Shown: piece after piece, positions 1-11,617 of the stretch
Layout of the letters: every line of letters begins with the position of its first letter
Position numbering within the stretch: position 1 is the stretch's first letter
From: Ascaphus truei
Lineage: Eukaryota > Chordata > Amphibia > Anura > Ascaphidae
Length of the DNA stretch: 64,000 nucleotides
Assembly (NCBI GenBank): GCA_036426205.1
Contig: CM071587.1
Location: 3,499,447-3,563,446, forward strand
Direction of reading: 5' to 3'
The notes under the pieces: generated by a model
Told to the model about the DNA's origin: nothing
Database searches by the model: none
The model's input: the letters and a program-made list of their open reading frames with translations, nothing else
Position numbers and translations under genes: made by a program

Positions 1-218
1 CCAGAGAGGGGACTGAACACCAGAGAGGGGACTGAACACGAGAGAGGGGGCTGCACATGAGACAGGGGGCAGCACATGAGAGGGGGCTGCACAGCAGAGA
101 GGGGACTGCACATGAGAGAGGGGGCTGCACAGCAGAGAGGGGGTTGCACATGAGAGAGGGGTCTGCACATGAGAGGGGGCAGCACATGAGAGAGGGGGCA
201 GCACAGCAGAGGACGCAC
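1..218. repeat. G-rich minisatellite, units of about 19-20 bp
   Basis: Imperfect head-to-tail units built on AGAGAGGGGGCTGCACATG fill the left edge of the window. The array probably continues to the left. Unit length varies, so it has no open reading value. Confidence 0.85.
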
Positions 219-1124
219 TGACTCCCAGGTAAGGGGGATATACCATGCGTTTACCTAAGGGGGCAATACAGGTGGCTGATCGGTGTTGGATATACACATC
301 GTTTTTGCTTTCCCACTGAGCACTAAAGTGTTCATCTCCAAGTAGCCACAGAGCATATTATGTGTTGGGGGAGGTTGTTTAAGGCGCTCACCGTGTTATA
401 ATGATCTCTTGTTTTTTTTAGAGGATATGAAATATTAATAATATATTGCTATTTTCGAAGCATTATGCCTCCTTCATGTAAAGTGTTATATTTAGTATAC
501 TGTACATGTCAGTCACGGGATATAGAGCATTAAACCAGCAGGAGAGACGGATTACAGGAGCATTCTTTGGGTTAAAAGGGCTTAATTTTAGTAAACTAAA
601 TCCGTTTTTTTTTTTGGTTGCAATGGGAGCCAGTGCATGAGAAGTTAAGGTCAGAACTCAGGAGGACTCCAGATAATTGGCTTTAAGGGTGACCTTGGTT
701 CTAGGTCAGATCATTTACATTCTAAACTCTTCTATATGTCCTATTGCTCCTCTGAATGTATTTGGATGTATTTATTACATCAGTAGGAATAGAGGTTTTT
801 AAAAAAATAAGAAAAAGATACAGACAAAGAAAACAGAACTGCAGCTTAACAGTTTTCTTTCATTGGTTGTACTGTATATAAACCCCATACTGTACTGGTG
901 GCAGCACTCAATATGAAACAAACTTACGGTCTCTTTGATAGTTCTTACAAAGATGAGGCTCACAAAAGTGATATTTTCAAAGCAGGTGCTGCATTTTTAT
1001 TTCTTTCAGGGATACATGCAGGTGATACTGTACGTGCCTGGCCTCTCAGGCTTTTCGTCAGGTGAGTTGGCACCTTATAATGGACATTTATCTGTTCTGC
1101 TTTTGCAGGTTTCGTCTGCATTAC
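219..1124. other. Noncoding stretch, nothing recognised
   Basis: AT-rich intergenic DNA with short homopolymers. I see no coding signal, RNA gene or complete mobile element here. Confidence 0.5.
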
Positions 1125-1955
1125 TCATTACATTATAGCATATACTCAGCATTACTCATTACATTCAACATATATTCAGCATTACTCCATTACCATTATA
1201 TAACATATACTCAAACATTACTCATTACATTATAGCATATACTCAGCATATCATACATTAAGATATACTCAGCATTACTCATACATTATAGAATACTCAG
1301 CCTTACTCATTACATTTAACATATATTCAGCATTACTAATTAATATGACATATACTCGACATACTCATTACATTATAGCATATACTCAGCATTACTCATT
1401 ACATTATAGCATATACTCAGCATTACTCATTACATTATAGCATATACTCAGCATTACTCATTACATTATAACATATATTCAGCATTATTCATTACATTAT
1501 AACATATACTCAGCATTACTCATTACATTATAGCATATACTCAGCATTACTCATTACATTATAGCATATACTCAGCATTACTCATTGCATTATAGCATAT
1601 ACTCAGCATTACTCATTGCATTATAACATATACTCAGCATTACTCATTACATTATAGCATATACTCAGCATTACCCATTAAATTATAGCATATACTCAGC
1701 ATTACTCATTACATTATAGCATATACTCAGCATTACTCATTAAATTATAGCATATACTCAGCATTACTGATTACATTATAGCATATACTGAACATTACTC
1801 AGTGCATTATAGCATATACTTAGCATTATTCATTGTATTATAGCATATACTCATCATTACTCATTGCATTATAGTATATACTCAGCATTACTCAATACAT
1901 TATAGCATATACTCAGCATTACTCATTGCATTATAGCATATACTCAGCATATACT
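1125..1955. repeat. 31-bp minisatellite, about 26 units
   Basis: The unit contains CATTACTCATTACATTATAG followed by CATATACTCAG (31 bp). Copies in the middle are nearly identical. Copies at the left edge (1140-1380) carry indels, as expected for array edges. Confidence 0.93.
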
Positions 1956-2211
1956 CAGCATTAAGCAAATCTATCGATTTTAGAGAATTCACAAATTAAT
2001 ATAATAAATGAAATTGCGATGCCCAGTGACTTAATGTTTGGAGAATCGCTAGCAAACTTTGATTAAAAAAAAGGCAAATTGTGCATGGTTCACAACTGCA
2101 TGCAAATGTTTTGCACATCTCTAGTTGTTAAGTGAGACTTAACTTTTTTAAATGTAAGCCCTGCAGCCATGTGCAGTGTCCAAAGGTTGGACAGCTGGTA
2201 CAAACCTCCTG

Positions 2212-2656
2212 GGGCTGTATGAATCAAGAGGTACGTATGCACTGATGTATTTGCGCCAACAAATTTGCGATGTTTTCTGTCTGAAATGCACCATATGATG
2301 AAGTGTATTTTTACTGTTGTAGAATTTGGCGCCTTCTAAACTCATGTTGTGCACTAATAAAAAACTGATGTCACCTTTCAAGGTGACAGAGAAAACCAAT
2401 GCGGAAAACCGTTAAGATAAGTAACGCAATCTGCACATTTATTAATTCATAGACTTGCGACAATATGCAAATGTAACCCCACCCTAACTCCTCCCACTTG
2501 CTCCATAAATCCCTCATCTCATCACAGACCGATGTCCCAAAAATGCGCAACTGAGAGTAATATATAGATGCGGCCGGGCGTAGATATATAGTTCAGCGCG
2601 AGTTGCGACAAAATAACGACTTTGCACAACTATTTTGCCTTTGATACATAGAGCCC
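2212..2656. mobile_element. MITE-like element with inverted termini (Harbinger-like look)
   Basis: The left end GGGCTGTATGAATCAAG and the reverse complement of the right end (GGGCTCTATGTATCAAAGG) match over about 17 bases. No transposase is present. The superfamily is a guess from the GGGC...TAT-type end. A target duplication is not clear. Confidence 0.5.
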
Positions 2657-3074
2657 ATTGTTCAGTGTAAATAGTTAGCTGGGGCTTGCATACACTGATG
2701 GTGTCTGCTTCATTTTTCAGAGTCAGAGAAGATTTTCAGGACTAAGCAGTCACTTCCCAGTTTCGCAAACCATTGGGCGCACCCCTGACATAGAACCTGA
2801 TCATCAAAAAGAAGCCCCTGTCACCTTCTCTAGGGAAGATCCAGCATCTTACATACATTGATAACCTACACTGGAGCTTCTGGTTCTCCATGGCATTTTG
2901 GCAAGTCTGGTTTTGAGTAGTTGACCATCAAATATTAACAGTGCAAGCCAGGAAAACCTGGATCATTGAAAGACTATGTGCAGAGATAAATCAGGACATG
3001 TGGAGAGTCCTAATTTAGAGCTTCTCTGCTTCAATATTTCCCCTAACCTTCAATAAGATCTTAACTAAACAGCC
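2657..3074 (+). other. Upstream region of the NPBWR2-like gene
   Basis: Noncoding sequence directly upstream of the receptor ORF. A pyrimidine stretch ending in TTTTTCAG at about 2713-2720 could be the 3' splice site of a 5'-UTR exon, because the ORF itself is uninterrupted. No TATA box or CpG-rich promoter is visible close to the start codon. Transcript data would be needed to place the promoter. Confidence 0.3.
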
Positions 3075-4064
3075 ATGGAGAACATTTCATGGCTGAACAC
3101 ATCCAACGTCTCTTGTAATCCCAACTGTAATCCACACAATGACTCAAAGACACATCCTCCTAACAATGAGCTGTCCCCTGACTTCTACATCATCCTCCCA
3201 GTCATATACTCTGTCATCTGTGTTGTGGGATTGACGGGGAACACAGCTGTCATCTATGTCATCCTCAAAGCCCCCAAGATGAAGACAGTCACCAACCTGT
3301 TCATCTTAAACCTGGCCATTGCTGATGACCTGTTTACTCTAGTACTTCCCATCAACATTGCAGAGATCCTGCTTCACTATTGGCCCTTTGGAGTTGTGCT
3401 CTGCAAGATTATTTTGTCTATTGACCTCTACAACATCTTTTCCAGTATCTACTTCTTGACTGTCATGAGTATCGACAGGTATCTGGTGGTCCTGGCTACT
3501 GTGAGGTCCAAAAGGATGCCCTACCGCACCTATAGAGCTGCAAAAATCATCAGCATTTTGGTCTGGTTCTTGGTCATCGTCATTGTGTTGCCTTTTACCA
3601 TTTTTGCCGGAGTCTATATGGATGACTTGGAGTTCAAGAGCTGTGGCTTGAATTTCCCCAAACCTGAGAAGATGTGGTTCAAGACCAGTCGTATCTACAC
3701 CCTGATGCTGGGATTTGCCATCCCAGTGTCTACAATCTGCATTCTGTACATGGTCATGTTGTACAAGCTACGAAATATGAGGTTGAATTCCAATGCCAAA
3801 GCCTTGGATAAAGCCAAGAAAAGGGTTACTATCCTGGTCTTCATTGTCCTAGCAGTTTGCCTCTTCTGCTGGACACCTTTTCATTTGGCCACCATTGTGT
3901 TGCTTACAACAGACTTGCAGGAGACATCCTTGGTCATTAGCATCTCTTATTTCATCACCAGCCTGAGCTATGCCAACTCTTGCCTCAACCCGTTCCTTTA
4001 CGCCTTTCTGGATGACAGCTTTAGGAAAAGCTTTCGAAAGATGTTGGAATGTAGAACAGCCTGA
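3075..4064 (+). CDS. NPBWR2: Neuropeptides B/W receptor type 2-like, class A GPCR, 329 aa, intact
   Basis: This is a seven-helix receptor of the plasma membrane. Known family members bind neuropeptides B and W and couple to Gi. The ORF is a single exon, as in the mammalian gene. The start is in good context (GCCATGG). Four N-glycosylation sequons lie near the N terminus (N3, N8, N11, N22). Helices are at about 38-63, 73-97, 108-133, 158-178, 206-230, 250-277 and 285-312. C110 and C190 form the expected ECL1-ECL2 disulphide pair. The DRY-box variant is IDRY at 133-136, with CWTP at 265-268 and NPFLY at 305-309. C326 in the short tail may be palmitoylated. The LTGNTAVI and APKMKTVTN stretches are strongly NPBWR-like. 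Assignment to type 2 rather than type 1 rests on the OPRL1 neighbour as well as on sequence. No frameshift is present. Confidence 0.95.
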   Translation: MENISWLNTSNVSCNPNCNPHNDSKTHPPNNELSPDFYIILPVIYSVICVVGLTGNTAVIYVILKAPKMKTVTNLFILNLAIADDLFTLVLPINIAEILLHYWPFGVVLCKIILSIDLYNIFSSIYFLTVMSIDRYLVVLATVRSKRMPYRTYRAAKIISILVWFLVIVIVLPFTIFAGVYMDDLEFKSCGLNFPKPEKMWFKTSRIYTLMLGFAIPVSTICILYMVMLYKLRNMRLNSNAKALDKAKKRVTILVFIVLAVCLFCWTPFHLATIVLLTTDLQETSLVISISYFITSLSYANSCLNPFLYAFLDDSFRKSFRKMLECRTA

Positions 4065-4383
4065 GGACTGTTAGGTTCCACCAACCTACTGCTGTGGAGA
4101 CTCTGGTAATGCTCTGCTTTGCTGGACTCTTCCATCTGCAAAGCACTAAGATCTTTACTGTCATTAGCACTGGTACATCTTTAACATGGAAGGCAATTCT
4201 CTGTGTTTGGATGTGGGACTCATGATAATCAGTTCTAGCAGTGTCAAAATCAGTCACCATTCTGGGCTTTACTAAATGCTTGTTGTGTTTGGCAGAAAAG
4301 CTGGAGTTCAGATTTATTAGGTGACAAATTCTGAGGCATGGTACCTCTGGTACCAGATGTGTAATTCCTATACATATTTAGCA

Positions 4384-4389
4384 AATAAA
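4384..4389 (+). promoter_or_regulatory. Candidate polyadenylation signal of the NPBWR2-like gene
   Basis: AATAAA lies 320 bases past the stop codon. A second AATAAA occurs near 4701. Either could end the transcript. Confidence 0.45.
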
Positions 4390-4785
4390 AATAGCACTTG
4401 TGAGTTTCTTGTCCATTTTAACATGGATCACTATAAGCTAATAATACCTACCATACCATACTGTACATGTTTAGAATGAATGGCCAAAGCCAAGAAGAAC
4501 ATGTTAAACTCTGAGTCTTATATGTTTTACCTCCCCCTTAACACTCAAATATTAGCAGCCATTCTCATCACATCTCTGCTAAATCTCTTCAAACTTTCTT
4601 ACGATGGCAGTCACCTCCTTGTATATCCTCACATGACTGACTGCTCATAACACCTTCTAAATTACCCCATCCTTCACATCTCACACAACCACCCACCCAC
4701 AATAAAAACATGTTTGTCACTGCACCTTAGTCATTCGCTTAATTTTCCTTCCCTTTAGTACAACACATTACTTGAAGTTCTTGTT
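4390..4785. other. 3' flank, nothing further recognised
   Basis: AT-rich sequence between the receptor 3' UTR and the hAT-like element. It holds a second possible polyA signal near 4701 and nothing else I can support. Confidence 0.4.
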
Positions 4786-5798
4786 CAGGGCCGCCAACAG
4801 GGGGTAACAGCTGCTCTTGGAGGCCCAGTTGGTCTGGACAGAAATTTGGGCCTACCTTCTGGGCCCCTTTGTCCCTCCAGCACATGGACCTCTCCCTCCA
4901 GCACATGGACCTCTCCCCCCAGCTGGCCCTCCAGCAGGGCCCCAGGTAGTCCCACATGGTCCCTTCCCTCCTCTGGGCTTTACACCCCAGTCCCATACCT
5001 ACTCTTCCCCCCCAGGCCCATACCTACTCCCACCCCCCAGACCCTTATCTACTGTCCTCCCCTTGAAGGCTCTTATTTACTCCCCTCCCCCTCCAAGGCC
5101 CTTGCCTATTTCCCCCCCTCCTCCAAGTCCCTTACCTACTTCCTCCTAGACCTATACCTGCTTTAATCTCCTCCCTGGACCATACCTACTTCCTCTTCTC
5201 TCAGGCCCATATCTAATGACCCCCAAGGCAGGGCAGCCTACAGCTTTCCTGGGGCCGAAGACTAGAGTTTCAACTGGGATTCCCCAGTGTTGGCGGCCTT
5301 GTGAGACCCCCCCTCTTTCTCTTACACTCTCCCCCATGTATTTATCTCCCACCTCTCACTCTTCTACCCTCAGGCTAACCCTATTCCCCTAAGGCCCATA
5401 CTATCCATCCATTACCTCCTTCTCTCCCCAGATAGACCCTTCTCCCTTTCCCCTTAGCTCCTTCCCCCTCCCCCAATGCTCCTCCCCATTGCTGCTCCTT
5501 CTCCCTCTCCAATACCTCCTTCTTCCTCCCCAATACCTAATTCTCTCCCTTCAATACCTTCTTATTCCCCCCATTGCATCTCCCCCCCCATCCTTCACCC
5601 CCCCCCCTTCCACCCCCCAATCCCTTCTTCTCCCACCCCACATCCAGTCCCGAACCTATTTCTTCTCCCCACATCCAGGTTCAAACCTCCCCCTTCTCCA
5701 CCAGTGTCTCCCCAACATGCCGGAGGGTTAACAAGGGGAGCAGGGGTGGCTGCTCCTTTCATTTGTCCTGGGCCTTAAGATTTAGTTGTGCGGCCCTG
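4786..5798. mobile_element. Non-autonomous hAT-like element loaded with a C-rich tract
   Basis: The ends are CAGGGCCGC and GCGGCCCTG, a perfect 9-bp inverted repeat of hAT type. Flanks TTCTTGTT (4778-4785) and TTCTTGAA (5799-5806) agree at 6 of 8 positions, fitting an 8-bp target duplication. The interior is mostly a pyrimidine-rich, CCTACTCCCC-like degenerate repeat (about 4990-5720) with no transposase. Long ORFs across it are proline- or serine-rich artefacts of composition. Confidence 0.65.
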
Positions 5799-6590
5799 TT
5801 CTTGAACATAGGTTATCAGGACAGGAAGGGTGAATGTCAGTAGTATGGTGTCACTGTGAAAGTTAATTGTTTGAAGGATCTATGAAAGGTCACTGGAATT
5901 CCAAGAGGTCCTATTATCTCTCTTTACAGACACACCCATATATGTACCATACACCATCATCCACCTGATAGTGTTTACCTTTCCATCCGAGATGCTGCTA
6001 CATGCTGTATTCAGCCAGGAGTTGTTCTGATGTCTATGTTTGGTCTGGCAGCACCATCTGCTGTACATAAAGAGTAGAAAAGACACAATCTGATATTTAC
6101 TAGCAAAAATAAAACAGCTTTGTGGTGTCTTACAGTCTATGCAACAGATTGGGAATTTGTGGCAGTGGCTTGTAAAGGGAGCTCAGACATTGTAGGTAGA
6201 GACCACGACTCTTTGGATGGTGTGGAAGGGCTGTTGTTTACCTGAGTTCAATATGTTGTAGACCCTCCCACGCTAAATTAGTTTTCTGACGTGTGTAAGT
6301 CTTATACAGTACCATTACATTTGTATTTATAAACAATAAAACATCATTATTCTAGTTGAAGGTGATCTTTTTAGAACCATGCTTCACATATACTGTAGTT
6401 CTTATCTCTTCCTTTCCATTCTCTCAAGCTCATCGATGTCCCTTCTTCCTTTCTGCGTCCCATCCTTCTTTTTTTCTTTGCTCCATGCCAGCAGCCAGGT
6501 AGTAACCACATATCTTGGGTCAGACACACTTCTCTTTGTCTCTTATGAAGTTTTCTCTAGATAAAAGTATGCCTAAACTAATGCAGGTTT
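5799..6590. other. Noncoding stretch, nothing recognised
   Basis: Mixed-composition intergenic DNA without a recognisable gene or complete repeat. Confidence 0.4.
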
Positions 6591-6596
6591 ATAGTC

Positions 6597-6667
6597 GCTC
6601 TGTCTCTCTGTCTCTCTGTCGCTCTGTCGCTCTGTCGCTCTGTCGCTCTGTCGCTCTGTCGCTCTGT
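6597..6667. repeat. Microsatellite (TCTGTCGC)n
   Basis: Six or more exact 8-bp units follow a few TCTGTCTC variants. Confidence 0.9.
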
Positions 6668-6879
6668 TTAGGGTTATCCTTAATCCCAAGCACCATAGCT
6701 AAAGCGTTCCAGTAAACAGGTCCCAAATCGTTGTGCATCTCAATAACTTCATAGGTAAAATTACCCTTAAATTAGGTCGCTGAGAGCTTTCATGGGGTCC
6801 AGGTCTAGTCTTCACCCAGCCCCTATGTTGTTAAGTTGGGGAAGAGGTGTCTACTACCCCACTGTCGGTGGCCCTGCAA

Positions 6880-7250
6880 CCCCCTCCTCTCTCTTTCTAG
6901 CTCACTCACTCCTCTCTCTTTCACCCCCTGTCTCTCTCACTCTCCCTTTCTCTCCTCTTCTCAGCCTCTCCCCCCTCTCTCTCACTCCCCCATCTCTCTC
7001 TCTTCCCACTCTCTCTATTCCCCCTTTCTCTCTAATTTGCCCCTCTCTCACTATCACCCCACCTGTCTCACTCTCCCTCCTCTTTCTCACACTCTCCCTT
7101 TATCTCTCTCTCTCTCACTCTCCACCCCTGCTCTCACTCTTACCCTCTCTTTCATTCTCCCCCTCTCTCTTACTCTCTCCCCTCTATCCCTCACATCCTT
7201 CTCTCTTTCACCCCCTCCTCTCTTTCACTCTGTCTCCCCCTCCTCCCCCA
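6880..7250. repeat. Pyrimidine-rich (TC/CCCT) low-complexity tract
   Basis: Nearly pure C and T on the plus strand over about 370 bases, with frequent CTCTCTCAC phrases. Long ORFs here are low-complexity shadows. Confidence 0.85.
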
Positions 7251-8007
7251 GGCCATACATGTGGAGCGGGGTCCATCTGAGGCTTGACTTCCTGTGAGCT
7301 CTAAGTTCTGGGTTCGGACTGCGGGGCAGACCCCCCTCTGCTGCTGGTTCAAGTCTCCCTGCACTCCCACCCTGTTGGCAGCCTTGCCCTTAAAAGGCAT
7401 TACTTGCCTTTAATAGGCTGTTGTGGCCATCTTGGTTCCTGACAAGCCTCTTCCTGAACTTGCTTATTGGCTGCACATGTTCCAGGGCCTGAGCATGGTA
7501 TGCATTTCCTTGCGTTCCTGGCCCCCTTGTGTTCTGATTCCTCAGCCTGCCCTGTTCGTGAGCCTACCCTGTTCCTGAGGCCTCCTTGTACTTTGGGATT
7601 CCCTGTTGCTGACCTCAGACTGTGACCCCGATCACTGCTCCTCTGCCGCCTGGCTTGACCCCAGCCTGTATCCTAACCTTGCACCTTTGCTGTCTGCCTT
7701 GACGTCTGCCTGGATCTTGACTACTTTAACAGGACTCTGATCCCATGGTTCTGGTCGGTGATCATATACCCCTACCTCAGCCCTGCAGGTCCGTTTCCTG
7801 TCAGAGACGAGCACCGTTATACGTGGAGATAAAGGGGAAATGGGAAACTTGTTATGTTGGGCCGGCCATAGCCTTTGCAGGGCCAAAGGCAGCATGCTGG
7901 CAGTGGGGCCCCCCTGTACAAGTAGCTAAGGGTACTTACCTGCTGGCCCGCGTGATTCCTTGAAGTGTGGACCTCCTCCTGCAGCGTTGTGGCATCATGA
8001 CGTCACA
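7251..8007. other. Unassigned C/T/G-rich sequence, possibly an old LTR or other repeat
   Basis: The stretch is rich in CCTG, TTGACC and GCCTG phrases, as seen in some amphibian LTRs. I cannot find ends or a second copy, so I leave it unclassified. Confidence 0.25.
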
Positions 8008-8015
8008 GCAGCATG

Positions 8016-8411
8016 TAGGGTTGCCAGGCGGCTTCTCCACAAATACTGGACACAATGGTGAAAGGTGCGATGCGCTCAAGACACACACCTCTCTCCTTTC
8101 CTTAGCCCCATCCCCAGGCTCCTGACACTTCCTCCTGATTGGCTGCATTACCCAGCAGCAGTAAATTAGGATGGAGAAAGCTGCCCAGCCACCTAACAGC
8201 ATCCCTGCTCTCTCCCTGCTCAGGGAAATCCTGTGCCCCCCGAAGCCGGTCAGGTCATTATGCCCAGAGAGATAATACAGGTATATACATACATGTCCAC
8301 AGAGGTTATCCTGCTATACATATACATGTCCAGTATAACCTCAATTTTTTACTGGACAGAGTGTCCAAATATAGGACAGTCTGGTTCAATGCTGGACACC
8401 TGGCAACCCTA
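8016..8411. mobile_element. hAT MITE with exact 8-bp target duplication
   Basis: The termini TAGGGTTGCCAGG and CCTGGCAACCCTA are perfect inverted repeats. The flanks are both GCAGCATG (8008-8015 and 8412-8419). The 396-bp interior has no transposase. These are the hallmarks of a non-autonomous hAT insertion. Confidence 0.88.
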
Positions 8412-8880
8412 GCAGCATGTGACATCACATCGTAATGGTAACGTCTTGTCGTGACGTTGCGGAGTCATTTGACGTCGATTCGCCATGGCAACGCGATGCT
8501 GCAGGAAGAGGGCCACTCGGGTACAGGTAAGACCCCCCCCCCCCTTCTTAATACACACACCTCTCTCTCTTACCTTGGCATGAGAAGCGGTTCTGAGCTG
8601 GTTCCGGGGCCCTGTACTCCCTCCTTCAGCTTCCTCCTCAGGTCGGGCAGAAGTTGGATCCTTGTGCTGACGAGAGGAGGGAGCTCGGGGTCCCCCAAAG
8701 GCATGAGGGGCCCAAGGCAGCTGCCTCTCTTAGATTGGTTAACCAATGAGTCATCAATAATTAATGTCTAGTGTAATTGTTACACTCGGGTTCTGTTAAC
8801 AGGACGACTAGATAACTAAGTACTTTATAAATGATATCCTTTGTTGTAAATATGAATGCATGTACCATTTAATTATTCTT

Positions 8881-9907
8881 TTTTTTTTTTCCAAAAATTT
8901 TTATTAGGCATTTAGATAATTCACAGTATGCATGAAACAAACGATAATACAGCCTAATACAGATTTTCTCCTTTTGTTGGTTAGAGAAACCGGAAATAAA
9001 AGAGGAAAGCTCACCGCTCCCCTGACCCTCCAGGGGCTATGTGGGGAGCGCGAGTATGGAAACAGAGAGTAAGAGTGGGAATAGGAAGGGGAGGGTGGGT
9101 GGGGGGGGGGGGATACCCATTGCTTCCCGTGTTCCTCAGTCATTTTCATTGGTGCCCCTGACCTGGTTTTCCTTTCTCTCTCTCTCTCTCTCTTTTTTTT
9201 TTTTTTTCCATATGTGGATTAGTGGCGTAGAGGTGCCATAGGGATAGCCACGGATCCCATGTTTTGTTAAAGGAGTCAGTGGATCTTTTCAAGAAGGCAG
9301 ATAGTTTCTCTCATATTCATCACCTCTTCACCCATTTTTTACCGTTTGTTTTGAGGGGGGAGACACCTTCTTCCAGGCGGCCGCCACCGCACATCTAGCC
9401 GCTGTAAGAATGAAGGAGATTAATTTACTTGTTGGTCGGTCCAAATTTCTAAGGGCCTGGCCAACAGGTAGGTCAACGGGTCAATAGGGATTTTGAGGTC
9501 TGTGGACCTCCTCTATTATTTTTGTATTGTTCCCCAATATTTTTGAATTTCCGGACAGTCCACAAATATGGTGCCCCAATATGGGGCCATGTCCCCCTTC
9601 TGACCGCAACCTCTCCAGCATAAATCGGACGCCTGGGGGTAAATTTGATTTATTCTAACTGGGGTAAGATACCAGCGAAACAGTATTTTATATATGTTTT
9701 CTTTGATTGTGGTACATATGGAAGTTCCTGAGGCATTTTCCCAAATTCTTTCCCAATCCTCTCGGTCTATAACTATTTCCAATTCTGCTGCCCAATGCAG
9801 CATATAGTCATGTGTAGGGGCTTCTATGGCCCTTTCCAATTCACCGTAGATTTGTGTTATAAGACCTTTCTGGTGGCCTGTTTCTCTACAGAGCCGCTCG
9901 AAACTGG
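8881..9907 (-). mobile_element. 5'-truncated L1-type LINE with 15-bp TSD
   Basis: On the minus strand this reads 3' end of LINE ORF2, 3' UTR, then a poly(A) (a T run at 8881-8892 on the plus strand). CATTTAATTATTCTT occurs exactly at 8866-8880 and 9908-9922, a clean target-site duplication. The translated stretch 9516-9839 (-) carries WYLTPVRINQIYP and LCWRGCG, the conserved C-terminal part of L1/Tx1 ORF2 proteins. The element lacks endonuclease and most of the reverse transcriptase, so it is dead on arrival. Confidence 0.9.
9516..9839 (-). pseudogene. C-terminal fragment of LINE ORF2 protein
   Basis: This 107-aa open fragment lies inside the truncated L1. It covers the zinc-knuckle-like end of ORF2 (CWRGCGQKG) downstream of the reverse transcriptase. 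There is no catalytic domain. It is a remnant, not a gene. Confidence 0.75.
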
Positions 9908-9961
9908 CATTTAATTATTCTTAACACCATGAATTTCATGATTCTTAAGAATATAACGGTC

Positions 9962-10410
9962 TTAAAGCTGCAGTTCAGTCTTTTTTTTTTTTTTTTTTTA
10001 CTTCAATAGTTTCATGTGTGCAATCTCTAATTACCTAAAGAACTGTATAGCTGCCGGTCAATTCGTTCTCCATGTATTGATAGGCGAAATTTGGTGACAT
10101 AATTAGTGAAGGGATCTGTTTTTCTTCTGCTTCTGTCTCTCAGTGGAAGCTCATGAATATTCATGAGCACTCCTGCACTGACATGTGCTAGAGGGAGGGC
10201 AGGGCTGACAAAAGGGTGTGCCAGGGCTTGTGACAGGACATGAAGGGGCAGTGCCTTGGCAAATGGCTGTTAAAATAGAATACAAGAAAATTGGTCTTTC
10301 AAAGTTGTTTTTTTAAAAACAGAAAATGCTAAAAGTATTTTTTCTTACTACAGAACTGATTTATTAAAAAAAAACACACATGCAGGATATTGACTGAACT
10401 GCAGCTTTAA
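9962..10410. mobile_element. TTAA-flanked MITE, Kolobok/T2-like
   Basis: The termini AGCTGCAGTTCAGTC and GACTGAACTGCAGCT are inverted repeats, bounded by TTAA at 9962-9965 and 10407-10410. TTAA duplications and short inverted repeats are typical of the T2/Kolobok MITEs abundant in frogs; piggyBac is the alternative. The interior shares phrases such as GTGTGCCAG and ACAGAACTGATTTATT with the element at 27223-27718. Confidence 0.72.
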
Positions 10411-10494
10411 TGGCCGTTAACCAATAATCTATTTAATTAATTGCTTGATTCGAAAGTTTTTGGGGTATATATAGGAGCACATACCCACCTAGTA

Positions 10495-10545
10495 TCCATC
10501 CCTGACGAAGAAACCCACAATTAGGAGTTTCGAAACGCGTTGGAC
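10495..10545 (+). ncRNA. Hammerhead-ribozyme-like motif (possible retroelement remnant)
   Basis: CTGACGA (10502-10508), a short hairpin (GAAAC with GTTTC) and GAAACGCG (10532-10539) resemble the CUGANGA - stem II - GAAA core of hammerhead ribozymes carried by Penelope-like elements and retrozymes. One extra A sits before stem II, and I cannot pair a convincing stem III. It may be degenerate or a look-alike. Confidence 0.3.
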
Positions 10546-10699
10546 AATTTTGGCGTAGCAAGGACACCGTAGCAGTGGACACCAGTGGTGACGTCAGCAG
10601 AGGAGCCGATCGGTGAGACTCTGGAAGTATTGGACTTCGAGCACGGAAGGCAGATCTCCTCGAGGCACTGGCGTGTTGCACCTCACTGCGAGCAGTGTT

Positions 10700-11617
10700 G
10701 ATCAGCTAAAGACCAATTCATTTATGACGTATGTCCTAGTCACCTATGGTGAGTAGGATTCCAATTGTTCCTATCGGCGGAGCAAAGTTTTTTCAGAGTG
10801 CCCCAGCACTCAGATGTTTTACTAATTTGATGTACAGTTGTACACATTTTTATCATTCCATTTTGGATTATTAAATTGCTCAGTCTACATAGTTTATGTT
10901 TATGTTTCTTGGGTAACGCACTATTGTAGTGTTTCTCCATGTTTTGTCTCCCTTCTCTTGAGGTAACAATTAAAGAAACAGGACAATCTCCACAGTCCAT
11001 TTGAATTTCCTAGGCCACTCCTTTCCTCAGCACCACAACAGGTTTACCACTCTCATATCCATCACTGGTTGTGAGATAACCAGAGAAACTTTTTGGGCAG
11101 CGCTTAGGACTCTTTTTCGCACTCTACCACACAGATTTATATTACTGTCACGTATTGTTCAATTAGTTTAATTTATTTAGGTTGTCACACGAGCGCTATA
11201 CTGCACTTAATTTTCACTTGAAGAATGTTCTAGTGACTGATTGATTACAAGAAGAAGAGATCGGCTAACAGTGATGGTAGATTGGATCTAGCTAGAAATA
11301 AAACAAAAGGAATTGAAAGTCAAAAACCAACACTGTTTGTTACAAGATACAATCAGTCAGCAGATAAAATAAAAATGTGTGTAGTTATTTGTGTTAGAAT
11401 CTATCTAAGATACCATTTGTTATGTTTGGGAAAGCTAAGAGTTTTAGAAATATCTGCAGCACCCAACATGCTCAAAATATTGTTCTTTAATAGCAAATGT
11501 GAAACCCACTAGTGACTGTAAATGCGTTAGAAGTGAATCCATCATGTGCAATTTTTTTGTCTACTGCAAGTAATTGTGTTTCATTTTCTAATGGTAACAA
11601 TTTTAAAGTCAAAGGGG
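10700..11617. other. Noncoding stretch, nothing firm
   Basis: AT-rich intergenic DNA with no coding signal. A GGGCCTATTCTATAAGC phrase near 11618 looks like one end of a Harbinger-type MITE, but I could not find the other end. Confidence 0.3.

Noticed and set aside
4817..5843. Proline/serine-rich ORFs on plus
   Set aside because: They follow a degenerate C-rich repeat inside a hAT-like element. Several frames are open at once and no domain is present.
6792..7297. Ser/Leu/Pro-rich ORFs of 150-160 codons
   Set aside because: Artefacts of a (TC)n-type low-complexity tract, open in two frames together.
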